A stretch of DNA of 64,000 bases from JAFGGG01 sp964638895 (GTDB lineage: Bacteria; Spirochaetota; Spirochaetia; SZUA-6; RPPD01). The notes beneath the pieces were generated by a model. It saw only the letters and a list, made by a program, of their open reading frames with translations. It ran no database searches and was not told the DNA's origin. Position 1 is the stretch's first letter. Each line of letters starts with the position of its first letter. Below, in pieces: positions 1-9,778 of the stretch. A program made the translations under genes and the position numbers. The stretch covers positions 41,692-105,691 of the forward strand of contig CAZWYY010000001.1 of assembly GCA_964638895.1 (NCBI GenBank), given 5' to 3'.

Positions 1-1559
1 TGGAAGAAGGGCCGAACCCCGCGATTCGGCTTTTGCGGTCTGACAGAATGTCGCAGATAATTCCGGCACTCGACGGACGAAACACCTGTTTGGCCTGCAG
101 GGCTGATCCGGGATCGCCCGGGTTCTGTTTTTTCCAGGTAAGCGGTAAAAATATTCCGTTCCGTGTAAACACGCCGAAGGCGCCCACCAACTCATACAGT
201 GAAACCTCCGCGTTTCCCAGGGCAAGCCCTATGCCCACGGATGAGGCCTGGTCCCTGATGGAATTAAAACCCAGCTCCACCAGCTTGTCTGTGAAGTTCT
301 TCACTCCCAGACGTTCCAGCAGGTGGACCGCGGGGATGTTCAGGGAGGAGGCCAGGGCCACGCGCAGGCGGACCGGGCCGTTGAAACGCTCGTTAAAGTT
401 AAGGGGGATGTAGACCTCATCGCCACCGAAGTCCGAGGGAATGTCTGGTAGGATAGAGGCCGCGGTGAATCCGTTATCAAGGGCCAGGGCGTAAAGGTAG
501 GGTTTCAGGGTGGAGCCGGGCTGGTTTTTGATCTGAATGCCGTCTATCTGGCCCCCATACTCGTCGTCGAAGTAATCCTGGGAGCCCACGTAGGCCAGAA
601 TCTCCCCGGTTTTATTATCCACAAGCAGGCAGGCCCCGTTATGAATACGGTTGCCGTAGGCCGAGGCGATTTTTCCCTTTAATACCGCGGCTGCGGCCAT
701 GTTTAAATCCAGATTAAGCGAAGTATACACCGGTTTGCCGGAGGCCAGGTCCTTGTCAGTAAGCCGGGCGGCCACGTAATTGACAAAGTGCGGGGCCAGA
801 AACGGCCACCGATACTGCGCGGCGCTTTTCCCGGCGGTGCTCAAAGCCTGCTTGATCTCACCGGCGGCCAGGGGAATGCCCAGGCGCCCGGCGAGCTTGA
901 GCGCCGCCTCGGTTATTTCACGGCCGCCCGCCCGGGGGTTGTATTTGGCCGGGCTGCGCGGAATCAATGCCAGAAGCACGCATTGGGCCGGGCTTAAGTG
1001 TTCCAGCGGAACGCCGAAGAAGACCTTGGCCGCGGACGCCACCCCAACCGTATTAAACCCGAAGGGAATGCTGTTCAGCCACAGCTCAAGGATCTCATCC
1101 TTACTCATTCTGGACTCAAGCAGCAGGGCGTGGAATATTTCCTCCAGTTTGCCGCCGTATCCTTGGCCGTGAGGAGAAATAAGCCGTGCCAACTGCATGG
1201 TAATGGTCGACGCCCCCGATACGATCTCCCCCTGGGAAAGGTTCTGTCCTAGGGCGCGCAGCAGGGCCGGAAGATCATAGCCCCGATGCGAATAAAAATG
1301 CGCATCCTCCGCATTGATAAATACCTGGAGCAGCACGGGCGGCATGTCGGAGAGCGACGCATATTCCCGTTTTTGCCCGTTTTCCAGGGCAAAAACCGAA
1401 AGCAGGACGCCGCCCCTGTCCAGAATATGCAGGCTGTAAGGTTTATGCCTGAAGTCCGCAAGCTCAGGGTACGGCCAGAAGGTCAGCAGCAACTGCAGCA
1501 CCAGGCAGATACCGACCAGGCTTATAAGTATATTGGTTAAAAAGGCCTTGAGTTTCATG
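1..1559 (-). CDS. pbpC: Penicillin-binding protein 1C, 3' end cut by window edge
   Basis: Bifunctional peptidoglycan glycosyltransferase/transpeptidase anchored in the inner membrane. Translating the minus strand from ATG 1559 gives a single N-terminal membrane helix (about residues 5-27), then a GT51 domain with INAEDAHFYSHRGYD and SGASTITMQLARL. A transpeptidase domain follows with the active-site serine motif PGSTLKPYLYAL, and then VGIGLALGNAEVSLYE. The frame stays open to base 1, so the C-terminus lies outside the window. It starts about 50 bases after the stop of the alpha-2-macroglobulin lipoprotein gene and is probably cotranscribed with it. The same pairing is known in Proteobacteria (yfhM-pbpC), where both are thought to act on cell-wall repair and protection. 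The motifs are clear. The name 1C rather than another class A PBP rests mainly on the pairing and on the short N-terminus. Confidence 0.93.
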
Positions 1560-1608
1560 GTTTGATCCCATCCCATGGAGGGGAATCCACTGGACTTACG
1601 CCCCCGCC

Positions 1609-4600
1609 TCATTTTATCACGATCAGCCGGCCCTGGGCCCGCCCGAACACCTCTTCCTCATACATGCACTCCGCGTAGGCGGGCGGGGTGGGATAAATTC
1701 CCGGTGTGGTGGTGCGGAACAAAAAGGTCACTTCCTGCTTGCCGCGGTACAGATCGTCGAAATAGTAGATTACTTCGTTGTCCATGATCTTCTGTTCCGG
1801 ACCGTAGAAATCAAAAAACAGGCCGCCCGGCGTCATATAGTAGGAGCCCTCCCCCACAAAGGTGAACTCATCGCCGTAGATCGTCTCCCGGACCCATTGC
1901 CTGGAGGAGGTTCCGCCCTTATTGTAGTACCGGCCGGTGGTGACGAACGTGGCGTCCACGATTTCCACGCCCGACGGCACCGGAACCCGCAGGGCCACAA
2001 GACTCCTGCGCTTGGAACTGGAGATCACCGCGTGCATCCTGTAGGTTTTTCCCAACTCAAGCTGCCGTCTCTCAATCTTGTTTCCGTCCAGGTCGTAAAT
2101 TTCGGAAAACACGCTGAAGCCTTCATCGCGCGCGGGCGCGATCTCCGTGGGCAGGGCATAACGCATGCTGATGCTGTAATAGAGCATGCCCCTGCCCGTT
2201 TTGGTAAGCCGTAACGGGAAAAGGGTGTTGCGCTTCAACTGCGACAAGGGCGATTCGGACAGGGCGTATTCCTTAACATAGGTGCCCTTGGATATTCCCG
2301 CAAAATCCCTGACGATAAGCGGCTGGGAATTTATAGTCACGTCGGCCGTGAACCTGGTATCGCTTCCGGCCTCTCCCCGCAGAATCTCATTATAGGAAAT
2401 AAGCGCCCAGGAAGTGTCCCAGGTATTGTTCCAGTACCCCTTTTTTTGCCTGCCCATCAGGGTATTGGTGATTCTCTGCAGCATATCATTACCCGGGTCC
2501 AGGTTGTGGTACAGCATCAAGAGCAGGGCCAGTTCCTGTACCGTGGAATCAAAATAGTAACGGTTTTCATAGGTCTCCACCAGGTCGATGGAGCGGGTAC
2601 CTACCTTAATGAATTTTTTCAGGCGCTCAAGCATGGTGCGGGCCCTGCCGGTATCTCCCAACCTCTGGTAACTGAGGCCGAGCAGGGCATAGCCGGCCAG
2701 ACCGATGCCGTCGCCCTTGTCGGCAAACGCCTCAAGCCGGCTGCGTACGTCCTCCCCGTACAGACTCAAGATGTACAGCGCGTACATTTTCAGGTAGTCG
2801 TTGATATATTTATCGTTGTAAAATCCGCGTACATAGGAAAGCAGCTTATCCCGGTTTATATCCGGGTCGATACGATACCCCCTCTCTTGTGCAAGGTACA
2901 GGTAGTGGGCCACCTTGGCCGAAACCAGGGGACTGGAGTGTTCGGTGCGTTCCAGCCAGAAACTGAATCCCCCGTCCCGGTGCTGGTATTTGGCCAGCAG
3001 GCTGAACAGGGATTCCACAAGCGCGCGCGAATCATACTTCGCGTACTCGGGGCCGAACTCCGCCAGCTTGTCCCCGAAGAGAATAAAGGGCAGGATCGCT
3101 GACAGGCGCTGCTCCACGCAGCCGTTGGGGTAATGGATCAGGTAGCCCACGGCCTCGGCCAGGGCGCCCAGCCTGGTGGAGTCCAGGCGGATGGTAAGCC
3201 CCCCGTATCCCGGAGCGATGCTTTGCGGGATGACAAACCCTTCTTCGGCGAAGAGTTGGTCGGTTCCCTTTTTGGCGGTTTTATCCGTGTACTCGGTTTT
3301 GCCCATAACGGTGAAGGTTTCCGTGATCAGGGGCTTCTCCACCGTAAGTTTGTGTTCCAGCTCCTCCGAGAGCACGGGCGAGCGGATGGTAAACACCAGC
3401 GTGGCCTCCCCTTGTTTAAGCGCCATCAGATTGAAGGCCACCTCCTCGCTTTTGCCGCCGCCGATCTTCACGGTTTTACTGGTTGGGCCGTGGACGCCTA
3501 TGATATCGGTCCGCAAGGAAACAGACACCGTGTAGTCCTGCTTGCTTAGGTTTGTCAGGATACAGCCGGCGACGGCCGTATCGCGCACCCGCAGGCGCCT
3601 CGGCAGGGCCGCGCGCGCATTGATGGGGTTCTGCACCATGATCTCCTGCTCCTTGATGCCGAAGATCTGTTCTTTGGCCACTAAAGCGGTGGAACGGTAG
3701 GTGGTGAGGGTGTCCGGGAAAGTGAACCGGGCCACGGCCCTGCCCTGCGCATCAGTGACCAGGTACGGCTCAAACACGGCCAGGGGCACAAAATCCTTGC
3801 GCCGCTGCAGCTTGCCGCCCTCTCCGCCCCCGCCTTGCAGGTCCTTCACCTCGTAGGTGACGGGATCGATCAACAGCGAACGTGAGTCCGCGCCCAGTAC
3901 GCCGAGGGGGAACTTGTAACTGTTGTAAAAAAAGCTTATCGGGTCGGGGACGTGGTAGTTGATCAGGTCAAGCACCCCCCTGTCCGCGGCCAGAAAGGTG
4001 ACCTCCGCGCCGGACAGGGGCCTGCCGTTCTTTTTCACAATTATAGTAACCTCGGCCTTTTCCCCGGGCTTGTAAATGTCTTTGCCGGGGATGATCTCCA
4101 CGCTGCAGGTCTTGGTATCGGTACTTACCTTGATGGCCGTGATGCCGAAATAACCCTTGGGTTTTCCCAGGTCCGGTTCAAAGTAGGATGAGGCCACGGC
4201 CTCCCGTTTGGAATAGCTGGAAAGCGCCACATAGACAATAGGCACGTATTTTTCGATGATCGGAACCTCGATAAGCTGGGCCGAACCCTCGATGTGGACG
4301 ATCTTCTCCTCAAATATCCCTTCCCGTTCGATGGTCAGCAGGTAGTCACCCCTGGGCAGGGGTGATTTGATGAGAATCCTGGCCTTTTCGCCCACCTCAT
4401 AGAGTTCGTTATCCACCACAAGGTCAATATCCTGGGGGTTCCTGGTATCCCAGCGCACCCAGGAGCTTCCGGTGGCGTACAGGTACACATCGGTGATTAC
4501 CGTATTGTTCATGCCGTCCGCGGAGGTGAAGCGCAGAATATAGGAACCGGCCTCCGGGGGAGTGAGACTCAACTCCCCGCGCCCGTTTCCGATGCGCATG

Positions 4601-7455
4601 GTCTGTTTTTGTACGGTTTCCTCTACCAGCTCATAGCGTGTGTTGATTCTGCCGTACACTCCCTGCTGCTGTGCCGCCTTCCAGGTCTGTTTGACAAGCT
4701 CGGCCCGCACGTCGGTATCCGCGGTGTATGCCTCACCGTCAGGTTTTACCAGCACTATGCCGGCCTCAAAGGGCTTACCGGCCTCCACAAAGGTGGACCA
4801 CCATTCGTCCCTGCTCTTTCCAACCCTGGCCCCGATGTAGAAGCGGGCCGGATGCACGATGACCGACTGGCGCGCGGCGATCTCCTGCCGGCTGATGTCG
4901 TTTACCAGCACCTCGGCCCCGTAGCGGTAAGGTTTTCCGGCCAGGCCGTCGGATGTTGTCTCCTGACTGATGGAGGCCGTGCCCTGCGCTCCCAGCGTCC
5001 CGTTTCCCGAGCCCAGGGTAATCTGCGAGCCCCAGCCCGAGGGGCCGAACCTGTACGGCTTCCATTGCTTGCCGGGCGGTTTGAAGGAGGTGGGTTCCTT
5101 GTACCAGTAATAATTGTAGGTGCCGCCTGCAACCGCCCCGCCGGCCAGGTAGTCGGCCTCGGCTTTAAATGAAAGCGTGTCCCCGTTGTAATACTCGCGG
5201 TCCGCCTTATTCAGGCTGACCTGGAAGTTCAGGCGTGAAAAATGGGCCACCTGGAAGCCCACAGTGCTCTTGTTTTTGTTGTCGCGCGCGTATTCAATAT
5301 AGAAATACCCCGGTTCCAAGCTTTCCGGCAGTTTAAAGCTGCCGAAAAAGCCGCCCGTGCCGCTGGTGGTTCCGCTTGCCTGGTAAAAAGGCTTGCTGTC
5401 CCACCTCTGCTCGCGCACGCTTATGGTATAGGGACCCCGGTAAATGGAATACTCACCGGCGGACCAGGTGCGGTCTATGCCGCGGAAGGTAACGGTTTCT
5501 CCGGGTTTATACAGGCCGCGGTCCGTAAAAAACAGGGTTTCCATGCGCGGATTTTCGATGGTGGCCGGACTTTCATAGCTGTAAATACCGAAGTGGTACA
5601 TGTTATGCGAGTAGTTGGGGCGGAACTCGGCCTTGTCATCGCCCTTCACCACCCTGATGCGCAGGTAATCGTAGTAACGATAATCGGAAAAATCCTTTTG
5701 ATACTCTCCGGGCGCCAGGTTGAATATGGCAATGCCCTGTGAGTTGGTCCGGAAGCTGTCCTTGGGCGTTTGCTTGCGCAGCAGGGTGACGACGGCGCCC
5801 TCCACGGGTTTACCGCTGGAAAGCGAAGCCACCCAGACAATGATTTTGTTGTACGCGTAGCGGGTGGTCACACCCAGGTCGGTTACCTGTAAGTTGAGGT
5901 TCTGTTGGTACCCCTCCCTCAGCCTGCCGTTTCGGTCGAACGGCCTGAAATGCCAGGCAATACCAACGAAGCCTTTTCCCGACTTGTTAAGGTAGGGGGA
6001 GAGATCCAGAACACGGTAGTTCTTGGTGTTGGGTTTCGCGTCGGAAAAGTCGTATTCTTCCAGCTCATTACCGCCGAAAGATATACCTTTGTCCGGATAG
6101 GGGTCCTCAATCGGTCCAACCTTCCACCTGCCGTTGGCAATGTTTTGGTATTCAAAGATGATTTTGGGCGCGAACGCGGCCTCAAGCATTTTTGAGCCCG
6201 TGTTGGGAAAGTAGGCGTAGCTCGCGGCCTTGCCCACCTTGACCGTCTCCTGTAAATCCGTTCCCAGCCTGCGGCCGTAGATGTCTTTGAGGTCCCTGCT
6301 GATGGAAATTACATAGCTTGAGTCATAGGCAACCGGCAGATTGGTAATTTTTACCGTGTTATACCAGACTTGGATGTTGTCTTTAAGGTTGGGGATGTTA
6401 AACGAGGTGGAGAAGTATTTTTCTATATCCTTTTCCGGGAGCGGATGCGAGAACTCCAGGTACACCGGGTTGGCGTCCCCCTTTTCACTCCGGGGAAACG
6501 AGTAATTATAATTGGTGCTGCGCTTAAATTTAAACGGCGTCAGGGTGTGATAGCTTTTTTGAATGTCCTTGGGCGTTCCCTCGCAGTCCTCCCGCGAACG
6601 GGCGCCTTTAAGCAGGGTGAGTACTACGGTGCTGTCCTGGGGGAGTTTCTGCTGTATGGTGAGGATCACCGATCGTTGGATAAAATTTTCGGAATCATTT
6701 TCGCTTTTTTTTGGCGGACGGGCTGCGGTGAAGGTGTATGTACGGCTGTTGCATTCGACGCGCAGATAACGGGTGATCAGCCCCATATCCACCGGGTAGG
6801 TAAAGCGAACGGTCATCTTTTGAGCCATATCGGGCGGTACGTCTTTGTAATTGATTTGGTACTGGTCTTCCGGCGTGCCGGGATGAAAAGAGGCGATATC
6901 CAGGTATTCATTGAAGAATTCGAAGCTGTGCTCCTTGCCCAGCTTTTTCTTGCCCAGGGACTGGACATCGGCCGAGATCGTGACCTTATAGGTGCGCTGT
7001 ACGCCGGCAAAAAACGACTCCTCGGGCTCAAAACTGAGCAGTTTGGAACCGTACCAGCGGAACACGCCGGGAACCTCGGGGGAAATCGTCATGTAGGGCG
7101 ATTTCTTTATGGGCGCGCCCAGCCTGGAGAGAGGTACAATGGGGTGTGAGAATACGACGTAAATGGTGGGCTGCCGCATTTCCACGGGCAGGACCCCCAC
7201 CGGACCGTAGTCCGTGATGGTAAGAGGACTGTCGTCCTCCTGTATTTTAAACTCCCCGGATTCGATCGTATTGATGTCAAAATAATTTATGGAGCTTTCC
7301 GAGAAATCGAGACTCTTGTTCAGCTCGATATTCAGGGCTTCCGAAAAATTATCCGCGGTGGTATCGATAAAATCCCGCCCGGTTTTGTCCGGATTGTTGC
7401 CGCAGGAAAAATAAAAAAAACAAAAGAAAAGCAGTAATAACGCGCCAAATCGCAT
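1609..7455 (-). CDS. Bacterial alpha-2-macroglobulin lipoprotein with thioester
   Basis: Large envelope protease trap, about 1948 residues. ATG 7455 is chosen because AAAGGGGG lies 6-7 bases upstream. It gives a short hydrophobic signal with lipobox FSCG (Cys about residue 18), so the protein should be a lipoprotein. The frame remains open further upstream to 7530, but that extension has no RBS. Repeated beta-rich MG-like segments are followed by the thioester motif GCVEQ at about residue 1446 and an alpha-helical thioester domain. The CxEQ motif is intact, so covalent trapping of proteases is possible. Its stop lies 49 bases before pbpC. In the known yfhM/pbpC pairing the macroglobulin is proposed to protect the periplasm when the wall is breached and repaired by PBP1C. 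Many ORFs on the opposite strand are codon shadows. Confidence 0.93.
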   Translation of the reverse strand: MRFGALLLLFFCFFYFSCGNNPDKTGRDFIDTTADNFSEALNIELNKSLDFSESSINYFDINTIESGEFKIQEDDSPLTITDYGPVGVLPVEMRQPTIYVVFSHPIVPLSRLGAPIKKSPYMTISPEVPGVFRWYGSKLLSFEPEESFFAGVQRTYKVTISADVQSLGKKKLGKEHSFEFFNEYLDIASFHPGTPEDQYQINYKDVPPDMAQKMTVRFTYPVDMGLITRYLRVECNSRTYTFTAARPPKKSENDSENFIQRSVILTIQQKLPQDSTVVLTLLKGARSREDCEGTPKDIQKSYHTLTPFKFKRSTNYNYSFPRSEKGDANPVYLEFSHPLPEKDIEKYFSTSFNIPNLKDNIQVWYNTVKITNLPVAYDSSYVISISRDLKDIYGRRLGTDLQETVKVGKAASYAYFPNTGSKMLEAAFAPKIIFEYQNIANGRWKVGPIEDPYPDKGISFGGNELEEYDFSDAKPNTKNYRVLDLSPYLNKSGKGFVGIAWHFRPFDRNGRLREGYQQNLNLQVTDLGVTTRYAYNKIIVWVASLSSGKPVEGAVVTLLRKQTPKDSFRTNSQGIAIFNLAPGEYQKDFSDYRYYDYLRIRVVKGDDKAEFRPNYSHNMYHFGIYSYESPATIENPRMETLFFTDRGLYKPGETVTFRGIDRTWSAGEYSIYRGPYTISVREQRWDSKPFYQASGTTSGTGGFFGSFKLPESLEPGYFYIEYARDNKNKSTVGFQVAHFSRLNFQVSLNKADREYYNGDTLSFKAEADYLAGGAVAGGTYNYYWYKEPTSFKPPGKQWKPYRFGPSGWGSQITLGSGNGTLGAQGTASISQETTSDGLAGKPYRYGAEVLVNDISRQEIAARQSVIVHPARFYIGARVGKSRDEWWSTFVEAGKPFEAGIVLVKPDGEAYTADTDVRAELVKQTWKAAQQQGVYGRINTRYELVEETVQKQTMRIGNGRGELSLTPPEAGSYILRFTSADGMNNTVITDVYLYATGSSWVRWDTRNPQDIDLVVDNELYEVGEKARILIKSPLPRGDYLLTIEREGIFEEKIVHIEGSAQLIEVPIIEKYVPIVYVALSSYSKREAVASSYFEPDLGKPKGYFGITAIKVSTDTKTCSVEIIPGKDIYKPGEKAEVTIIVKKNGRPLSGAEVTFLAADRGVLDLINYHVPDPISFFYNSYKFPLGVLGADSRSLLIDPVTYEVKDLQGGGGEGGKLQRRKDFVPLAVFEPYLVTDAQGRAVARFTFPDTLTTYRSTALVAKEQIFGIKEQEIMVQNPINARAALPRRLRVRDTAVAGCILTNLSKQDYTVSVSLRTDIIGVHGPTSKTVKIGGGKSEEVAFNLMALKQGEATLVFTIRSPVLSEELEHKLTVEKPLITETFTVMGKTEYTDKTAKKGTDQLFAEEGFVIPQSIAPGYGGLTIRLDSTRLGALAEAVGYLIHYPNGCVEQRLSAILPFILFGDKLAEFGPEYAKYDSRALVESLFSLLAKYQHRDGGFSFWLERTEHSSPLVSAKVAHYLYLAQERGYRIDPDINRDKLLSYVRGFYNDKYINDYLKMYALYILSLYGEDVRSRLEAFADKGDGIGLAGYALLGLSYQRLGDTGRARTMLERLKKFIKVGTRSIDLVETYENRYYFDSTVQELALLLMLYHNLDPGNDMLQRITNTLMGRQKKGYWNNTWDTSWALISYNEILRGEAGSDTRFTADVTINSQPLIVRDFAGISKGTYVKEYALSESPLSQLKRNTLFPLRLTKTGRGMLYYSISMRYALPTEIAPARDEGFSVFSEIYDLDGNKIERRQLELGKTYRMHAVISSSKRRSLVALRVPVPSGVEIVDATFVTTGRYYNKGGTSSRQWVRETIYGDEFTFVGEGSYYMTPGGLFFDFYGPEQKIMDNEVIYYFDDLYRGKQEVTFLFRTTTPGIYPTPPAYAECMYEEEVFGRAQGRLIVIK

Positions 7456-7523
7456 ATACATCCCCCTTTCTAATCTATAAGTATATACCATATTAAGGAT
7501 AATTTTTATATTTTTTAAGCCAC

Positions 7524-7552
7524 TTGACAATAAAGGCTATTTGTTCTTGTAT
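7524..7552 (+). promoter_or_regulatory. Sigma-70-type promoter of enolase
   Basis: TTGACA at 7524-7529, a 17-base spacer, then TTGTAT at 7547-7552 (TATAAA starts 3 bases later). It is about 40 bases upstream of the enolase start, with AAAGGAG before the ATG. It sits inside the divergent spacer with the macroglobulin gene. Confidence 0.6.
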
Positions 7553-7593
7553 AAATGATGCGTTAAAAACAAATCAAATAAAGGAGTGTACGT

Positions 7594-8889
7594 ATGAGTA
7601 CAATCGAATATGTTGAGGCGAGGGAGATCCTCGATTCACGGGGGAATCCCACTATTGAGGTTGACGTTATTCTTGAGGACGGTTCAATGGGCAGGGCCGC
7701 GGTTCCTTCCGGAGCGTCCACCGGTGAGCATGAAGCCGTGGAGTTGCGTGACGGCGATAAAAAGCGTTTTTCCGGTAAGGGTGTCTTAAAAGCAGTGGAG
7801 AACGTGAACAATGTCATTTCGGCCGAGGTTCTGGGACTGAACGCCCTGGATCAGGTGGATATAGACAGAACCCTGATTGAACTGGACGACACGGAAAACA
7901 AGGGGAAACTCGGCGCGAACGCTATTTTAGGGGTGTCCATGGCCACGGCCAGGGCGGCCGCGGACTACCTGGGGCTTCCCCTGTTTAAATACCTGGGAAG
8001 TTATCACGCGTCGGTCATGCCCGTGCCCATGGCCAATATCATTAATGGCGGGGCGCACGCGGACAACTCGGTTGATTTCCAGGAGTTTATGATTATGCCT
8101 ACGGGCGCGGCAAGCATCAGGGAGGCCGTGCGTATGATGGCCGAGATTTTTCACAGCCTGAAAAAAGTCCTGCACGACAAGGGGTACAGCACGGCTGTGG
8201 GCGATGAGGGCGGGTTCGCTCCCATGCTCAAGTCCAATGAGGAGGCGATAGAGGTTATTCTGCAGGGTATGGAGAAGGCCGGGTACAAACCCGCACAGGA
8301 CGTGTATATCGCCCTTGACCCGGCGGCATCAGAGTTCTTTGATACGGCAAAGGGTAAATACGTGTTTAAGAAATCCGATAAACGCGAGCTTTCCCCCAAT
8401 GAGATGGCGGATTATTGGGCGGACTGGATAGCCAAATATCCCATTATCTCGCTGGAAGACGGCATGGCCGAGGATGACTGGGACGGCTGGAAATATTTGA
8501 CGGACAAGCTTGGCGGGAAGGTGCAGCTGGTGGGGGACGATATATTTGTAACCAACACCAAGCGTTTGAAAACGGGTATCGAAAAAGGCATCGCCAACTC
8601 CATTCTGATCAAGGTGAACCAGATCGGCACGATCACCGAAACCTATGAAGCCGTGGAAATGGCCAAAAAGGCCAATTACACGGCCGTGGTTTCCCATAGG
8701 AGCGGAGAAACCGAAGACGCGTTCATCGCCGATCTTGTGGTGGCCCTGGAGACGGGGCAGATAAAAACCGGCTCGTTGTCCCGTTCAGACCGCCTGGCCA
8801 AGTACAACCAGCTTATGCGGATTGAGGACCTGCTGGAAGGACGATCAGAGTATCCGGGGAAAAACGCGCTGTATTCAATCAGAAAATAA
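7594..8889 (+). CDS. eno: Enolase
   Basis: Phosphopyruvate hydratase of glycolysis: 2-phosphoglycerate to phosphoenolpyruvate, cytoplasmic, Mg-dependent. At 431 residues it has the normal family length. Visible landmarks are VEAREILDSRGNPTIEVDV at the N-terminus, GASTGEHEAVELRD, the VDFQEFMIMP segment, GDEGGFAP (general acid region), LEDGMAEDDWDGW (metal ligand region), the KVNQIGT lysine and SHRSGETEDAFIADL near the C-terminus. AAAGGAG precedes ATG. It is monocistronic, with its own TTGACA promoter upstream and a GC-rich hairpin just after the stop. Confidence 0.99.
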   Translation: MSTIEYVEAREILDSRGNPTIEVDVILEDGSMGRAAVPSGASTGEHEAVELRDGDKKRFSGKGVLKAVENVNNVISAEVLGLNALDQVDIDRTLIELDDTENKGKLGANAILGVSMATARAAADYLGLPLFKYLGSYHASVMPVPMANIINGGAHADNSVDFQEFMIMPTGAASIREAVRMMAEIFHSLKKVLHDKGYSTAVGDEGGFAPMLKSNEEAIEVILQGMEKAGYKPAQDVYIALDPAASEFFDTAKGKYVFKKSDKRELSPNEMADYWADWIAKYPIISLEDGMAEDDWDGWKYLTDKLGGKVQLVGDDIFVTNTKRLKTGIEKGIANSILIKVNQIGTITETYEAVEMAKKANYTAVVSHRSGETEDAFIADLVVALETGQIKTGSLSRSDRLAKYNQLMRIEDLLEGRSEYPGKNALYSIRK

Positions 8890-8897
8890 GATTATAT

Positions 8898-8922
8898 CGG
8901 GCCGGCCCAGGCGGCCGGCCCG
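8898..8922 (+). terminator. Hairpin after enolase
   Basis: GGGCCGGCC and GGCCGGCCC flank the loop CAGGC, with one more C-G pair outside, giving a 10-bp stem 9 bases after the enolase stop. The following tract (TATATT) is only weakly T-rich, so efficiency is uncertain. Confidence 0.6.
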
Positions 8923-8940
8923 TATATTCCATAAAAGATC

Positions 8941-9387
8941 ATGATTCGACTGCCGGTCTTATGTGCTTTAGGTTTATTTTTATTTCAATGGAGCGTCCCG
9001 GCGCAGGATACGGGGGATGCTCCGGACGCGGGGTCAAGTACGGTGTCAAACGGCAAGGTCACGTTATGGGTAATCACCACACCCGCGCATGCCAGAATAT
9101 ATATCAATAACAGCTATGCCGGTATTTCACCACTTACCACAATGGTTGACGTGCCGGGGGATTATATTGTGGAAGCCAGGCTGTCCCGGCAGACAACATC
9201 GGCCCAGATCTCTCTTGCGGGCCACACCCACACGGAGGTGAACCTGACATTTCCTCCCCAACCTATTAATATTCTGGCACTGGTAATTCTCCTGGTGCTA
9301 ACTGGTGCGGGTATCGTTATTTTGTGCAGGGTAAGATCGAGAGTGGTGATATACTCAAGCGAAAAAAATAGGCCCGTGCGCAAATAG
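8941..9387 (+). CDS. PEGA-domain secreted/membrane protein
   Basis: A 148-residue envelope protein. It has an N-terminal signal-like segment (IRLPVLCALGLFLFQWSVPAQ), a linker, then one PEGA-type beta domain at about residues 40-100 with ITTPAHARIYINNSYAGISP and VPGDYIVEARL. A C-terminal transmembrane helix (INILALVILLVLTGAGIVIL) is followed by a short basic tail. PEGA domains are common in surface proteins and are thought to bind other proteins or the envelope. No SD is obvious before ATG 8941, which lies 52 bases after enolase, so read-through from eno is possible. Its partner is unknown. Confidence 0.75.
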   Translation: MIRLPVLCALGLFLFQWSVPAQDTGDAPDAGSSTVSNGKVTLWVITTPAHARIYINNSYAGISPLTTMVDVPGDYIVEARLSRQTTSAQISLAGHTHTEVNLTFPPQPINILALVILLVLTGAGIVILCRVRSRVVIYSSEKNRPVRK

Positions 9388-9496
9388 AAGAAGGCTTATA
9401 CCGGGAACGGCGGCCTCAATATTAAGGGAGAAACCGTCGAAAATATAATTAAGAAATACTTGAATACCGCCGGTAAGGTATTTATACTAGTAAAGG

Positions 9497-9739
9497 ATGA
9501 AAGCAGTTACGTTTTGTAAGCATTGCGGAAATATTTTAAATGTGGCTTTCAATTTTTGTCCTTTTTGCGGGATTCCCAAAAAGAATCCGGTTACAATGGA
9601 AGAGATAGTGAACAAATCCATGCATCAGTTAAAAGAAAAAAGTAAAACAAACTATCTGAAAAGACTGGATCATCTTGAAAAACAGCTTTGCACTCTTGAG
9701 AAAGAGCTGGATTCGATCATCATTCATATCAAACAATAA
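9497..9739 (+). CDS. Small zinc-ribbon protein with coiled-coil tail
   Basis: An 80-residue protein beginning FCKHCGNILNVAFNFCPFCG. The two CxxC knuckles form a zinc-ribbon of the type often found at the N-terminus of bacterial and archaeal regulatory or membrane proteins. The rest is charged and helical (residues about 37-80, with regular Leu/Ile spacing), consistent with a coiled coil. There is no signal peptide. It lies between the PEGA gene and the NodB-fold gene on the same strand. Function is not recognised. Confidence 0.7.
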   Translation: MKAVTFCKHCGNILNVAFNFCPFCGIPKKNPVTMEEIVNKSMHQLKEKSKTNYLKRLDHLEKQLCTLEKELDSIIIHIKQ

Positions 9740-9778
9740 TAAGTTTTTTCTGCCGGACTGCCGAATATTACAAAGAGT

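Noticed and set aside
2446..3102. Plus-strand ORFs inside the macroglobulin gene
   Set aside because: They mirror the codon pattern of a clear 1948-residue protein on the other strand, lack RBSs and have no family features.
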